DNA of 64,000 nucleotides, taken from CAYFKJ01 sp964528595 (GTDB taxonomy: Bacteria; Pseudomonadota; Alphaproteobacteria; UBA2966). The DNA is taken from the NCBI GenBank assembly GCA_964528595.1, contig CAZGTM010000009.1:1-64000 (forward strand). The letters are read 5' to 3'. The position numbers and the translations under genes were made by a program. Positions 53,177 to 62,851 of this stretch are shown piece by piece. The notes under the pieces are model-generated. The model made no database searches and was not told where the DNA came from. It worked only from the letters and a program-made list of their open reading frames with translations. Each line of letters begins with the position of its first letter. Position 1 is the stretch's first letter.

Positions 53177-54076
53177 CTATTCTTCTTTTTGCATGGACGG
53201 CGGCAGCACCGGCGCTTGTCTCAACAAGATGATCGATATCCGCCTGTTTTCAGAGAGAAACGGATCTTCCGGCGTCAGCGGATCCTGATCGGCCCGTCCC
53301 ACCACGCGGGCGATCCGCTCCGGCGGAATACCGGCCTCCTGCAGAACACGGCGGCTGGCATTGGCCCGGTCCGAAGAAAGCTCCCAGTTCGAATAGCCAT
53401 CCTTGGTTTCGAACGGTGAGGCGTCGGTATGACCGGATATCGACAGATCGTTCGGCAGTTTGCCGATGACGACGGCGATCTCGCGCATGATTTGCTTGGT
53501 TCGTTCATTCATCTGGTCGGTGCCGCCCTTGAACATGGAGCCACCGTCCTGGTCGACAATCTGGATGCGCATGCCCTCCTTGGTCATGTCGATCTTGACC
53601 TGTTCGGCAAGTTCTTCCATTTCGGGACTTTCCTTCAACGCAGCTTCAAGGATTTGCTGGGCATCCTCGAACGACGACTGCTCGCGCGCCGCTACTTCCT
53701 CCTGCAGCTGCGTGTCCGTCGCATCCTCCAGGGTATCGCTGCTGGCCTTCGACAAGTCGGAAGGGTTGCTGAGCTCGTTGTTGAGCTGGACGACGACTGT
53801 CGGCGCACCCGAATCGGATGACTTCGCCCCTTCGGTGGAGATGCTGAGGCCGCCCATCACGCCGCCGGAACCGGAGCGTGAAAAACTAACGGTGGTCGGG
53901 GCGAAATAATCGGCGATGCCGCTCTTTTGCTCATCGGTTGTCACGTTCAACAACCACAACAGCAGGAAAAACGCCATCATGGCGGTGACGAAATCCGCGT
54001 AAGCGACCTTCCAGGCGCCGCCGTGGGCGCCGCCCGAGATTTTCTTTACCCGCTTGATGATGATTTCGCCAGCCAT
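53177..54076 (-). CDS. motB: flagellar motor stator protein MotB
   Basis: A 299-aa MotB. The N-terminal plug/TM segment contains the proton-binding Asp in VAYADFVTAMMAFFLLLWLLNVT. Then comes a long periplasmic linker, and an OmpA-like peptidoglycan-binding domain (about 175-290) with SISGHTDASPF, NWELSSDRANASRRVL and GRADQDPL. Following motA in the same operon, it anchors the stator to the cell wall. Length and motifs are complete. Confidence 0.95.
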   Translation of the reverse strand: MAGEIIIKRVKKISGGAHGGAWKVAYADFVTAMMAFFLLLWLLNVTTDEQKSGIADYFAPTTVSFSRSGSGGVMGGLSISTEGAKSSDSGAPTVVVQLNNELSNPSDLSKASSDTLEDATDTQLQEEVAAREQSSFEDAQQILEAALKESPEMEELAEQVKIDMTKEGMRIQIVDQDGGSMFKGGTDQMNERTKQIMREIAVVIGKLPNDLSISGHTDASPFETKDGYSNWELSSDRANASRRVLQEAGIPPERIARVVGRADQDPLTPEDPFLSENRRISIILLRQAPVLPPSMQKEE

Positions 54077-54108
54077 TGCGAAATATCCTTTGTTCGGTGC
54101 TGCCCGGC

Positions 54109-54977
54109 CTAACCGCCGGCGCCCGGATTAGGGGCTTCCTGGACGGCTTCTTCGAGTTCAGCGAAAGAAGGACGCTCGTGCGAGAACAGCGTCTTGCGCG
54201 CGAACTCAATGCTGACAGCCGGCGGATAGCCATTCAGGTGAGCGAGAATACCAGCTTTCATGCAGTTGAAGTATTTGCTGTCGGCGTCGGCATAGTTGCC
54301 CAGGCTTGTGCCGATCGGGGAGACCAGACCGTAGGCCAGAAGAATACCCAGGAACGTTCCGACCAGCGCCGCGCCGATAAGTCCGCCCAACACCTCCGGC
54401 GGCTCACTGATGCTCGCCATCGTGACGATGACGCCCAGCACCGCCGCGACGATGCCGAAGGCCGGCAAGCCGTCCCCCATGTTATTGACGGCGTGGGAGA
54501 TCGCATGCGCTTCGTTGTGATGTGTTTCGATGTCCTCGTCCAGCAGGGCTTCCATTTCGTGCGGGTTGTCAGTCCCCATTGTCATCAAGCGCAGGTAATC
54601 GCAGAGAAATCGACGGCGTGGTGGTTGGCCAGGAAAATCGGGAAAGGTTGAAATATCGGGCTTTCCTCCGGCTCCTCCAAATGGGATTCCAGGGCGAGCA
54701 TGCCTTTGGCCTTGGCGAGCCGGAAAATGACGTACAGCAGGGTCAGGAGTTCGAGATAGGTTTCCTTGCTGTGCGGGGTCCGCTTCATCACGCGGCTGAA
54801 ATGCTTCAGCGTCCCCTTCAGAATATGACCCGGATTGGCGACCAGATAGGCACCGAATGCGGCGCCGAAAATAATAAGTAATTCAAGGGGTTGGAACAAT
54901 ACGCGAATGTCCCCGTGAGGCAGATAACCACCCAGCACGGAGCCGAACACAACTACAAGGCCGACAAAGAACATCAT
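54109..54977 (-). pseudogene. motA: motA interrupted by a one-base frameshift
   Basis: MotA is encoded in two overlapping frames. The first (54977-54585, 130 aa) has TM1 and TM2 (FFVGLVVVFGSVLGGY, LELLIIFGAAFGAYLV) and ends prematurely after VDFSAITCA. The second (54588-54109) has LRLMTMGTDNPHEMEALLDEDI, TM3 and TM4 (PAFGIVAAVLGVIVTM, LVGTFLGILLAYGLVSPIG). One extra T in the short T-run of the GATTTC sequence near 54605-54610 would restore a normal MotA of about 289 aa. motB is intact, so a sequencing error is likely. The stop and restart overlap as TGATG. Confidence 0.85.
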
Positions 54978-55154
54978 GGGCTAAAAGCTCGGCCTAACTT
55001 ATTGAAGTAAAACAATTTCCGCCCCCTTAGGAGATAAATCTAGCGTTAATTCGCCAAAGGTTCAATGTCGCTTGCATTTGTGACTAAAGTCATAAGATCA
55101 AGTTTTTACCTGCAAATTCAAGGGTTAATCGAAGCATTTCCAGTGTCTTTCCGC

Positions 55155-56396
55155 TTAGTGACGGGCCTGGCCGTCGCCGCCGTGGGCGGTAATGCTGAGG
55201 TGCTGTACGGCAAACCCCGCACCCTTCAGGCCGGCGATGATTTCCTGTGCGTGCTCGGGATCGCGGCTTTCGATCATCAGGTCGAGGTCCGCGCCCTTGA
55301 CCGGAACGTCGGCAAACAGACGATGGTGGTGGACTTCGATGATATTGCCGCCGGCTTCGCCGACCAGGCGGGCGATTTCCGCCAGCATGCCGGGTTGATC
55401 CTGGATCTCAACGCGCAGGCTGACGATGCGGCCCTGGCGGACCAGGCCGCGCGAGATGACGGAGGCCAGCAGACGAGAATCAATATTACCGCCCGATATG
55501 ACCAAGCCGACGCGCTTGCCCTGGAAACGCGCGGGATGGGCCAGCAGCGCGGCGAGAGGTGTCGCGCCGGCACCTTCGACAACCGTCTTTTCAACTTCCA
55601 TGTAGAGCACGATCGCCTCCTCGATTTCCGCTTCGGAGACCGACAGGACGTCGTCGACCAGTTCCCGCGTGACGGCCAGGGTTTTTTCGCCGACCGCCTT
55701 GACGGCGATACCGTCGGCGATGGTTTGTCCGCCAGGTGACTGAGCCTCGCCGTCCAGGGCGCGTCGCATGGAAGGAAAAAGTGCCGCTTCCACGCCGACG
55801 ATTTCGATTTCCGGTTTGAGGGTCTTGGCGGCGATTGCGCAGCCGGAAATCAAGCCGCCGCCACCGATCGGCACGATAAGGACATCGAGGTCGGGGGCGT
55901 CGGTCAGCATTTCCAGGGCCACGGTGCCTTGACCGGCGATAATGTCATCGTCGTCGTAAGGGTGAATGAAGGTCAACCCGCTCTCGGCCGCCAATTCGTC
56001 CGCCTTGGCCTTCGATTCTTCCAGCGTATCGCCCTCCAGTACGACACGCGCGCCGTAGCCGCGCGTATGGCGGACCTTGGTGAAAGGCGTAAAACGCGGC
56101 ATGACGATGGTCGCCGGAATACCCAGTTTCTGGGCGTGGTAGGCGACCCCCTGGGCATGATTTCCAGCCGACATGGCAATGACCCCGGTGTTCGCTTCGG
56201 CCTTCTTCAACCGGCTGAGTTTGACCAGGGCGCCACGGTCTTTGAAGGAACCGGTGAACTGTAAATTCTCGAATTTCAATACGACGTCAGCGCCGGTTAT
56301 TTCCGAGAGCGTTCTTGATTCCAGGGTCGGCGTGCGTACGGTTTCACCGGCGACGATCTTCGCCGCGGCCTGAATATCTGAAAGCCCGATGGTCAT
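55155..56396 (-). CDS. ilvA: threonine ammonia-lyase (biosynthetic-type, with ACT domain)
   Basis: A 413-aa PLP enzyme. The Schiff-base Lys is in TGSFKDRGALVKLS near residue 53, the substrate loop AGNHAQGV, the PLP phosphate loop PIGGGGLISG near 178, and SGGNIDSRLL near 310. The C-terminal ~80 residues (LRVEIQDQPGMLAEIARLVGEAGGNI) form an ACT domain, expected to give feedback control by isoleucine or valine. The stop codon region of the amidase overlaps its start by four bases, so it is downstream of nothing on this strand except that gene. Confidence 0.9.
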   Translation of the reverse strand: MTIGLSDIQAAAKIVAGETVRTPTLESRTLSEITGADVVLKFENLQFTGSFKDRGALVKLSRLKKAEANTGVIAMSAGNHAQGVAYHAQKLGIPATIVMPRFTPFTKVRHTRGYGARVVLEGDTLEESKAKADELAAESGLTFIHPYDDDDIIAGQGTVALEMLTDAPDLDVLIVPIGGGGLISGCAIAAKTLKPEIEIVGVEAALFPSMRRALDGEAQSPGGQTIADGIAVKAVGEKTLAVTRELVDDVLSVSEAEIEEAIVLYMEVEKTVVEGAGATPLAALLAHPARFQGKRVGLVISGGNIDSRLLASVISRGLVRQGRIVSLRVEIQDQPGMLAEIARLVGEAGGNIIEVHHHRLFADVPVKGADLDLMIESRDPEHAQEIIAGLKGAGFAVQHLSITAHGGDGQARH

Positions 56397-58804
56397 TGGT
56401 CGGGCGTCAACCGGAGGGTGCCGACCGAACCGGCCATGATGGCATCGCGCTTCATCGTCATCGGCAGGTCGCTGACGTCGCGCCAGGCCTGGGTGAAGTT
56501 GCCGTGGAACGGCGAGAGCGGGTTGCCGGACTGTCCCGTCGTGTGAATCCAGCGTGAGCGGTCAAGATCGGAGAAATCGTAAATCGCCCGCAGGCTGGGG
56601 CCATGATATTGGCGGTAGGGGTGGTCGGGATCTGAGATTTTGTGTTTACCGACGTTAACGGTATAGCCGTCGCCGCTGGAGGGAATGGAAATATCGAAGA
56701 GCGTGGCCAGGGGGCCGACGTGAGTGAACGGATTGTGATCCGAATGCGCCACATGCCGGTCGCCCCACCGCCAAGCCGAAGGATCTTCGTTGTCCATCTC
56801 CTCAGCCAATTCCGCGGCGGCCGCGTCGAGGGCCTTCAGGATGACGTCGTTGCAGCTTTCCTTCGGCGCCGTTTTAACGTCGTCGCACCAGTGCGCCTGA
56901 CCGCCCATCAGCACGTTGCTCATGAAGACTGGGCGGGCGTCCCAATAGTCCTTGAACATGTCGCCGAGCTCGTCGGCGTAAACCGTCTTGCCGAGGTGCT
57001 TGATCCAGGCATTGAAGATCAGCGGTTCAGGCTTGTTGCGGTCCATCTCGCCCTTCCAGTTCGCCAGCAGGGCATAGGATTTAACCGACAGGGCGGCGGT
57101 CGGTTTCACTTCCAGCAAGCGCGGCAGAAAGTCGGTCGCCATAACCGAGGTGACGTCACCCTGCAGCAGACGGACGCTGTCGACGGTGTGCTTCTCCCGG
57201 CCGGTCAGCAAATGCTCGATGCGGCGGGCGCGGTAGGGCGTCGCCCATTCGAAGGTGATGTGGTGGGGATAGCCGTTGGGCACGATCTTATGATTGGCCG
57301 TCGCTACGTAACCCCGCGCCGGATTGTAGGTGTGGGGGAGTTCCTCGAAGGGTATGAAGCCGTCCCAGTCGTAAGCCGCTTCCCATCCCGGCACCGGAAA
57401 GAAGCCCTGGACCTTGTTCTCGGGTTTTCGCACCGGTATGCGGCCCGGCGCATACATGCCGATGTTGCCGTCGATGTCGGCGAAAACCATGTTCTGCTGC
57501 GGCACGTCGTAGTGCCGCAGGGCGGCGACGAACTCGTCCCAATTGCGCGCCTTGTTGCTGCCGATCAGGGCTTCCGCCGTGCCGCTGTCATCCCTCAGCG
57601 CGGTCCAGGCAAATGCCATCACATGGCCTTCGCCGGCGACCTTGGCGGCCGAACCGGAGGCATCGGAGATAATCGGGCCGTGGCGGCTGGTGCGGACGTC
57701 GATGGTGATGTCCTCGCCGTCCTTGACCCGGATGACCTCCCGTCGAACGCTGAATTTCGCCGTTCCCGTCGGCGTGTCGTAGCTGGTCGGATCGCCTTCG
57801 GTCAGGCGCTCGATGAACATGTCCTGAACGTCGGGACCGGTGTTGGTGAAGCCCCAGGCGATGCGCTCGTTGCGCCCCAGCACGATGCCGGGGATGCCGG
57901 GCAGGGTGGCGCCCATGGCGTTGAGCCCCGGCGCTTTGACGTGGGCGAAATACCACACCGGCGGCGCCGCCAGGCCCAAGTGCGGATCGTTGGCAAGCAG
58001 CGGTTTGCCGCTGGCCGTGCGGGCGCCGGAAATGACCCAGTTGTTGGAACCGTTGGCTGCATCGGGCAGCAGGCTGGCCGGCAAGCCGGCGAAATCCGTC
58101 CCCTTCAGATCGATCCCGTCGTACAGGCCGGCAATATCGGGCAGGGCGATCGGTGCGTCGCCGGGGTAAGGCGGAAACATTTCCGCCACCTGTTGCTGGC
58201 TCAATCCGGCCTGGACCAGACGGAAGCGCAGGATTTCCTTGCGCCAGTTGGCCCCGAGGTCCCAGGCCATCATTTTGGCCCATACCAGAGAATCAGCCGG
58301 CTTCCAGGGATCCGGCTTGACGCCGAGTATGAGGAATTCGGGCGGCAGCGGCTTTGTGAGGCCGCCGCGCCCGGCAATATATTGGTTTACGCCGGCGGCG
58401 TAGGACTCCATCGCATGCCGGGCGTCGTCGGAAAGATTGGCGACGGTATTTTCGGCATGATGGTAGACCGACAGCGTGCGCAGGAACCTGTCGGCGTTGA
58501 CGGTCTGGGCGCCCAGGATTTCCGACAGCCTGCCGGCGCCGATGCGCCGGTTCATCTCCATCTGCCACATGCGGTCTTGGGCGTGGGCGTATCCCAAGCC
58601 GAACCAGGCATCGCTTTCGGTTTTGGCGTAGATGTGTGGAATACCGTGCCGGTCGCGGGTAATTTCCAGCGATTTTCCCAGCCCACTAACGGACGCCGTA
58701 CCGTCCATTTGAGGCAGCGAACCGCGTAGCCAAAGGTAGCCGCCACCCAGCGCGACGGCGACAATGACGATCAAACCGACAACGATACGAACGATCCAAC
58801 GCAT
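56393..58804 (-). CDS. penicillin-acylase-family N-terminal-nucleophile amidase
   Basis: An 803-aa exported Ntn hydrolase precursor with an N-terminal membrane/signal segment (IVRIVVGLIVIVAVALGGGYLWL). The processing site and catalytic Ser are in DAANGSNNWVISGART near residue 245, where autocleavage before Ser would yield alpha and beta chains, followed by the conserved ANDPHLGL. Homologues cleave acyl-homoserine lactones, penicillins or cyclic amides. Its stop overlaps the ilvA start (ATGA), so ilvA is translated from the same message. Confidence 0.92.
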   Translation of the reverse strand: MRWIVRIVVGLIVIVAVALGGGYLWLRGSLPQMDGTASVSGLGKSLEITRDRHGIPHIYAKTESDAWFGLGYAHAQDRMWQMEMNRRIGAGRLSEILGAQTVNADRFLRTLSVYHHAENTVANLSDDARHAMESYAAGVNQYIAGRGGLTKPLPPEFLILGVKPDPWKPADSLVWAKMMAWDLGANWRKEILRFRLVQAGLSQQQVAEMFPPYPGDAPIALPDIAGLYDGIDLKGTDFAGLPASLLPDAANGSNNWVISGARTASGKPLLANDPHLGLAAPPVWYFAHVKAPGLNAMGATLPGIPGIVLGRNERIAWGFTNTGPDVQDMFIERLTEGDPTSYDTPTGTAKFSVRREVIRVKDGEDITIDVRTSRHGPIISDASGSAAKVAGEGHVMAFAWTALRDDSGTAEALIGSNKARNWDEFVAALRHYDVPQQNMVFADIDGNIGMYAPGRIPVRKPENKVQGFFPVPGWEAAYDWDGFIPFEELPHTYNPARGYVATANHKIVPNGYPHHITFEWATPYRARRIEHLLTGREKHTVDSVRLLQGDVTSVMATDFLPRLLEVKPTAALSVKSYALLANWKGEMDRNKPEPLIFNAWIKHLGKTVYADELGDMFKDYWDARPVFMSNVLMGGQAHWCDDVKTAPKESCNDVILKALDAAAAELAEEMDNEDPSAWRWGDRHVAHSDHNPFTHVGPLATLFDISIPSSGDGYTVNVGKHKISDPDHPYRQYHGPSLRAIYDFSDLDRSRWIHTTGQSGNPLSPFHGNFTQAWRDVSDLPMTMKRDAIMAGSVGTLRLTPDQ

Positions 58805-58948
58805 AAAGTGAAAATCCCAGGTTCCACACCGCGGGCAACGGTGCCTTCGCGCGCCATAAAATCAGATATGACAGCCGCTTGAAACCGGCAAATTCCACCA
58901 AACTCGGGTGTACACCTTAATTTTCACCAAAAAGCGCCAAACATGAGT

Positions 58949-59752
58949 TTAGAACATCGGTTTGAGCGCCTTCCAGAGCTTCTCATTGCGCTTCCAGATC
59001 AACGAACGGTGACTGTCGCCCAGGCAGGTACGCAAGTTGAACGTGACGCCACGCTCGACCGATTGGTTGCAGATGCCGAGCACCTCCCGGGCCCGTTTCA
59101 CTTCCTGGGGACTGACTGAGCGTTCGAGCGCCGGTGAAACGGCGCTGCGCCACAAGCCCTGTCGGAAATTCGCCGAGGCAATGCGTTGGTCGGGCAGGGG
59201 GCTCATCAGCGCCGACAGCAGACGCGCCTGGCTCCAAATGGGGCCGTCCTCGAAAAACGACATGGCCAGTTTGCGGTCCGGTCCGACGACCTTGGCGATT
59301 TCCTCGGCCCTCAGGGGATTGGGGTCGCCCGGCTTGGCGACGGGCAAAAGCGTCGCCCCGTCGGTGATCTCTATGGCCAAGGCCCGGATGCCGCGTTCGT
59401 CGAGGAAAGATCGATCGACCATCACCGCGACGGAGGCGACCGGTTCGTTGGCTTCGAACACGAAGTCCTGGCCGACCGGCAGGCGCACGACGCTGCCGTC
59501 GGCGCTTGTCGCGACGATCGCCAGGCCCCGCTGTCCGGCCGGTTGATAAGGATGGCCGGCGTGCGGATTGAGGCGGTCCGGCTGCAGGCAATAGCTGGTC
59601 AGAATGGCCTGGCAGGTGCCGCCTTCGCAGTAGAGCGGCTGAGGTATATTGGTCGCCATCAGGCCCAGGATCTGCGGCGCCGCGGCGGCAGTAAAGGATT
59701 GGAACGCGAGGGCAAACAAAGCGGCCGTGACGCCGCATACGTAACGCAACAT
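58949..59752 (-). CDS. exported hypothetical protein
   Basis: A 267-aa protein with a signal peptide (MLRYVCGVTAALFALAFQSFTAAAA). The mature part carries several Cys (LYCEGGTCQA, TSYCLQP, LGICNQS, RTCLGDS) that may form disulfides, and a C-terminal basic region. I do not recognise a domain. It is separated from the amidase gene by 144 bases with no visible gene. Upstream, 59753-59913 is a 161-base non-coding stretch that should carry its promoter. Confidence 0.75.
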   Translation of the reverse strand: MLRYVCGVTAALFALAFQSFTAAAAPQILGLMATNIPQPLYCEGGTCQAILTSYCLQPDRLNPHAGHPYQPAGQRGLAIVATSADGSVVRLPVGQDFVFEANEPVASVAVMVDRSFLDERGIRALAIEITDGATLLPVAKPGDPNPLRAEEIAKVVGPDRKLAMSFFEDGPIWSQARLLSALMSPLPDQRIASANFRQGLWRSAVSPALERSVSPQEVKRAREVLGICNQSVERGVTFNLRTCLGDSHRSLIWKRNEKLWKALKPMF

Positions 59753-59913
59753 GTCACACCTTCCCTTCGGCTCTCACCTCAGTCACACCGGTACGTCCCC
59801 CGAGACGACACGGCTGGGTGAGGCTGTTGGAATGGTTGGTTACCGGCCCCCGGCTGTCAACATTTCAGTCCGCCGGGACGTTCACATCTTCGGCAACATT
59901 TCGCCTTCGCGAG

Positions 59914-60306
59914 TTACTCGGCAGCGTCGGATTGTGCTTCACCTGTTTCCCGCGCGTCGCGGGCGATGGTACGCCGCCGCAACGACCGGGGTTTCAGATG
60001 CCGCCGGCAAACCTCGACCACAGCCTCTTCCTCGAAGGCCTTACAGGAAAAGACGTCGAGATAAACATCACCCGTCAAATCGGCGAAATGAGCGCAAATG
60101 TTGGAGGTTTCGATCAATTGAACCAGGGTGAACCCCGCCGCTTCCGGCGTATGCGTGGCGAAATGCTCGACCAAGGGTTCGCCATGGGCCTTCATGCCGA
60201 TGGCGACGACGAGATCGCGGCTGAAGTTACGGATCGCATTGGCATTTGTTATGGCCGCCTTGTCGCATGCCGCCATATCCACAATGAAATGCTGTCCCCA
60301 TGCCAT
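59914..60306 (-). CDS. speD: SpeD-like pyruvoyl S-adenosylmethionine decarboxylase homologue
   Basis: About 130 aa, the size of bacterial SpeD, with GQHFIVDMAACDK at the N-terminus. The processing/active-site region reads IETSNICAHFADLTGDVYLDVFSC. Against the family form ESHxxIHxxxEYGxxxxDxxTC, the Ser (pyruvoyl precursor), His and Cys keep the spacing Ser - 5 - His - 15 - Cys, but the residue before the Ser is Thr instead of Glu. ATG 60306 has GAGGGAA upstream. It lies ten bases after phyH and no spermidine synthase is adjacent. Altered substrate use (ornithine or arginine) is possible. Confidence 0.72.
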   Translation of the reverse strand: MAWGQHFIVDMAACDKAAITNANAIRNFSRDLVVAIGMKAHGEPLVEHFATHTPEAAGFTLVQLIETSNICAHFADLTGDVYLDVFSCKAFEEEAVVEVCRRHLKPRSLRRRTIARDARETGEAQSDAAE

Positions 60307-60316
60307 GGCGTTTCCC

Positions 60317-61206
60317 TCAGCCGGCGGCGCGTTCGGCGGTCTCATGGAACTGATCGAAATACCGGTCCTTCATGCCTTTTTGGTTTTCGTAGATCGAGCC
60401 CTGATGGGGCGCCGCGGGCAGCGGCAGCCGCACGGGGACGTCCGTGAGGCGCGGGACGGCGCTTTCTTCGCCGGACAACAGCTTGGCTTTGAAGTCGTCG
60501 TAGGATCGGACGCCCAGGACCGGCCAGGCATCGGCGGCCCGGTACTGATGCAGCAGCAAGCGGCGCGCCTCACCCGACCGGTTGAGGCTGGAGCCGTGTA
60601 CGGCGCGCACGTGGTGGAGGGATATCGACCCGGCCCGGCCGGTAACCGGCGCCGCGAGGTCGTAATCGAGATCCCGCTTCGCCGGGTCCATGGCGCCGCA
60701 AAAATAGCCTTCGGCGTGGTGGTCGAATACCGGGCCTAAGTGACTGCCTGGCACGACCATGAGGGGCCCGTTCTCAAGCGTCATGTCGTCGAGCATGATG
60801 CCGACGGCGGCGAGGTCGTCGTTGGTGTGGGGATAGAAGGCCCAGTCCTGGTGCCATTCCACGGCGGCGCCGAAGCCCGCATCCTTGAGATTGAGCTTGG
60901 AGGTATCGAACCGCACGCCCGTGCCCCATAGCCGTTCTAATATCCCGATCACCGTCGGATGCCGGACGGCGCGGGCATAGGCGTCGTGGTGGAGATGCGG
61001 CGCCTTCAGCCGCCGGACGCGCGGCGCGGCGGGCGAGTGGCTGTCCTCGAGATCGTAAAGCTCGGTATGTTCGGCAACGGCGGACGACTGCGCCACCAAG
61101 TCGTCAGTGACCGCGCGAAGCTCGGCGATGTCCTCGGCGGAGAAAACGTCCGCCACGACCAGGAAGCCTTGTTCGTGATAGCGCGCAGCGTCGGCGTCGG
61201 AAATCA

Positions 61207-61207
<1 letters not shown>
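60317..61207 (-). CDS. phytanoyl-CoA dioxygenase-family protein
   Basis: A 296-aa 2-oxoglutarate/Fe(II) oxygenase of the PhyH type. The iron-binding HxD is in AVEWHQDWAFYPHT near residue 130, followed by LMVVPGSHLG. The distal His is in SLHHVRAVHGSSLN near 210, and the oxoglutarate Arg probably lies in EARRLLLHQYRA. Family members hydroxylate diverse small molecules, including ectoine and phosphonates. The start overlaps the hemB stop by one base, so it is cotranscribed with hemB and the SpeD-like gene. Confidence 0.9.
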
Positions 61208-62256
<1,049 letters not shown>

Positions 62257-62389
62257 CTACGGGCAGGAAAGGTGTTCAATGGCATGAGAATCCGACGCCC
62301 TGACCGCCCCGCCGTTTTGGCGCAAATATTCAAGAACTGTCTCCTCGTCGTCACTATATGTAAGCAACATCAATTCCCGGAGGCGACCC

Positions 62390-62851
62390 ATGAAACTGAC
62401 GGTCAACGGACAAGTCCACACCATATCCCCGGCTTGGCGGGAGGAAACGCTCCTGTTTACCTTGCGGGAACACTTGGGCCTGGTCGGCGCCAAGTTCGGC
62501 TGCGGCGCGGGGCTTTGCGGGGCCTGCACCGTTTTGGTCAACGGCGAAGCAAGGCAAAGCTGTCTCCTCAGCCTCGGCGAAGTCGCGGGGACGCGGATCG
62601 AAACCATCGAAGGGCTGGCTGATGCGAAGGGCGGGCCCCATCCCGTTCAGCAAGCCTGGCTGGAGGAAAACGTGCCGCAATGCGGATACTGCCAGGCCGG
62701 CCAGATCATGTCGGCCACGGCTCTGCTGCGGCAAAATCCGCAACCGACTGAAGGGGACATAGACGACGCCATGTCCGGGAACCTATGCCGTTGCGGCACG
62801 CAGCAGCGCATTCGCCGGGCGGTGAACCGGGCGGCGGAGATCCTGTCATGA
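62390..62851 (+). CDS. iorA: isoquinoline 1-oxidoreductase alpha subunit-type [2Fe-2S] protein
   Basis: A 153-aa protein with two [2Fe-2S] clusters. The plant-ferredoxin-like N-terminal site is [16 protein letters not shown] (near 40-55) with the fourth Cys in RQSCLLSL. The helical C-terminal site is [11 protein letters not shown] and [16 protein letters not shown]. It transfers electrons from the molybdenum subunit encoded downstream. It overlaps that gene by ATGA. Divergent from hemB, with a 154-base gap that holds both promoters. Confidence 0.93.
   Translation: MKLTVNGQVHTISPAWREETLLFTLREHLGLVGAKFGCGAGLCGACTVLVNGEARQSCLLSLGEVAGTRIETIEGLADAKGGPHPVQQAWLEENVPQCGYCQAGQIMSATALLRQNPQPTEGDIDDAMSGNLCRCGTQQRIRRAVNRAAEILS

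Noticed and set aside
54585..54620. Programmed ribosomal frameshift in motA
   Set aside because: No slippery heptamer with a downstream structure is evident and motA genes do not normally use one; a missing T in a short run is simpler.
56642..58729. A 695-aa plus-strand open frame over the penicillin-acylase gene
   Set aside because: It is an antisense shadow of a gene with clear Ntn-hydrolase motifs; its translation is Gly/Arg/His-rich and shows no domain. The high GC content creates such long frames.
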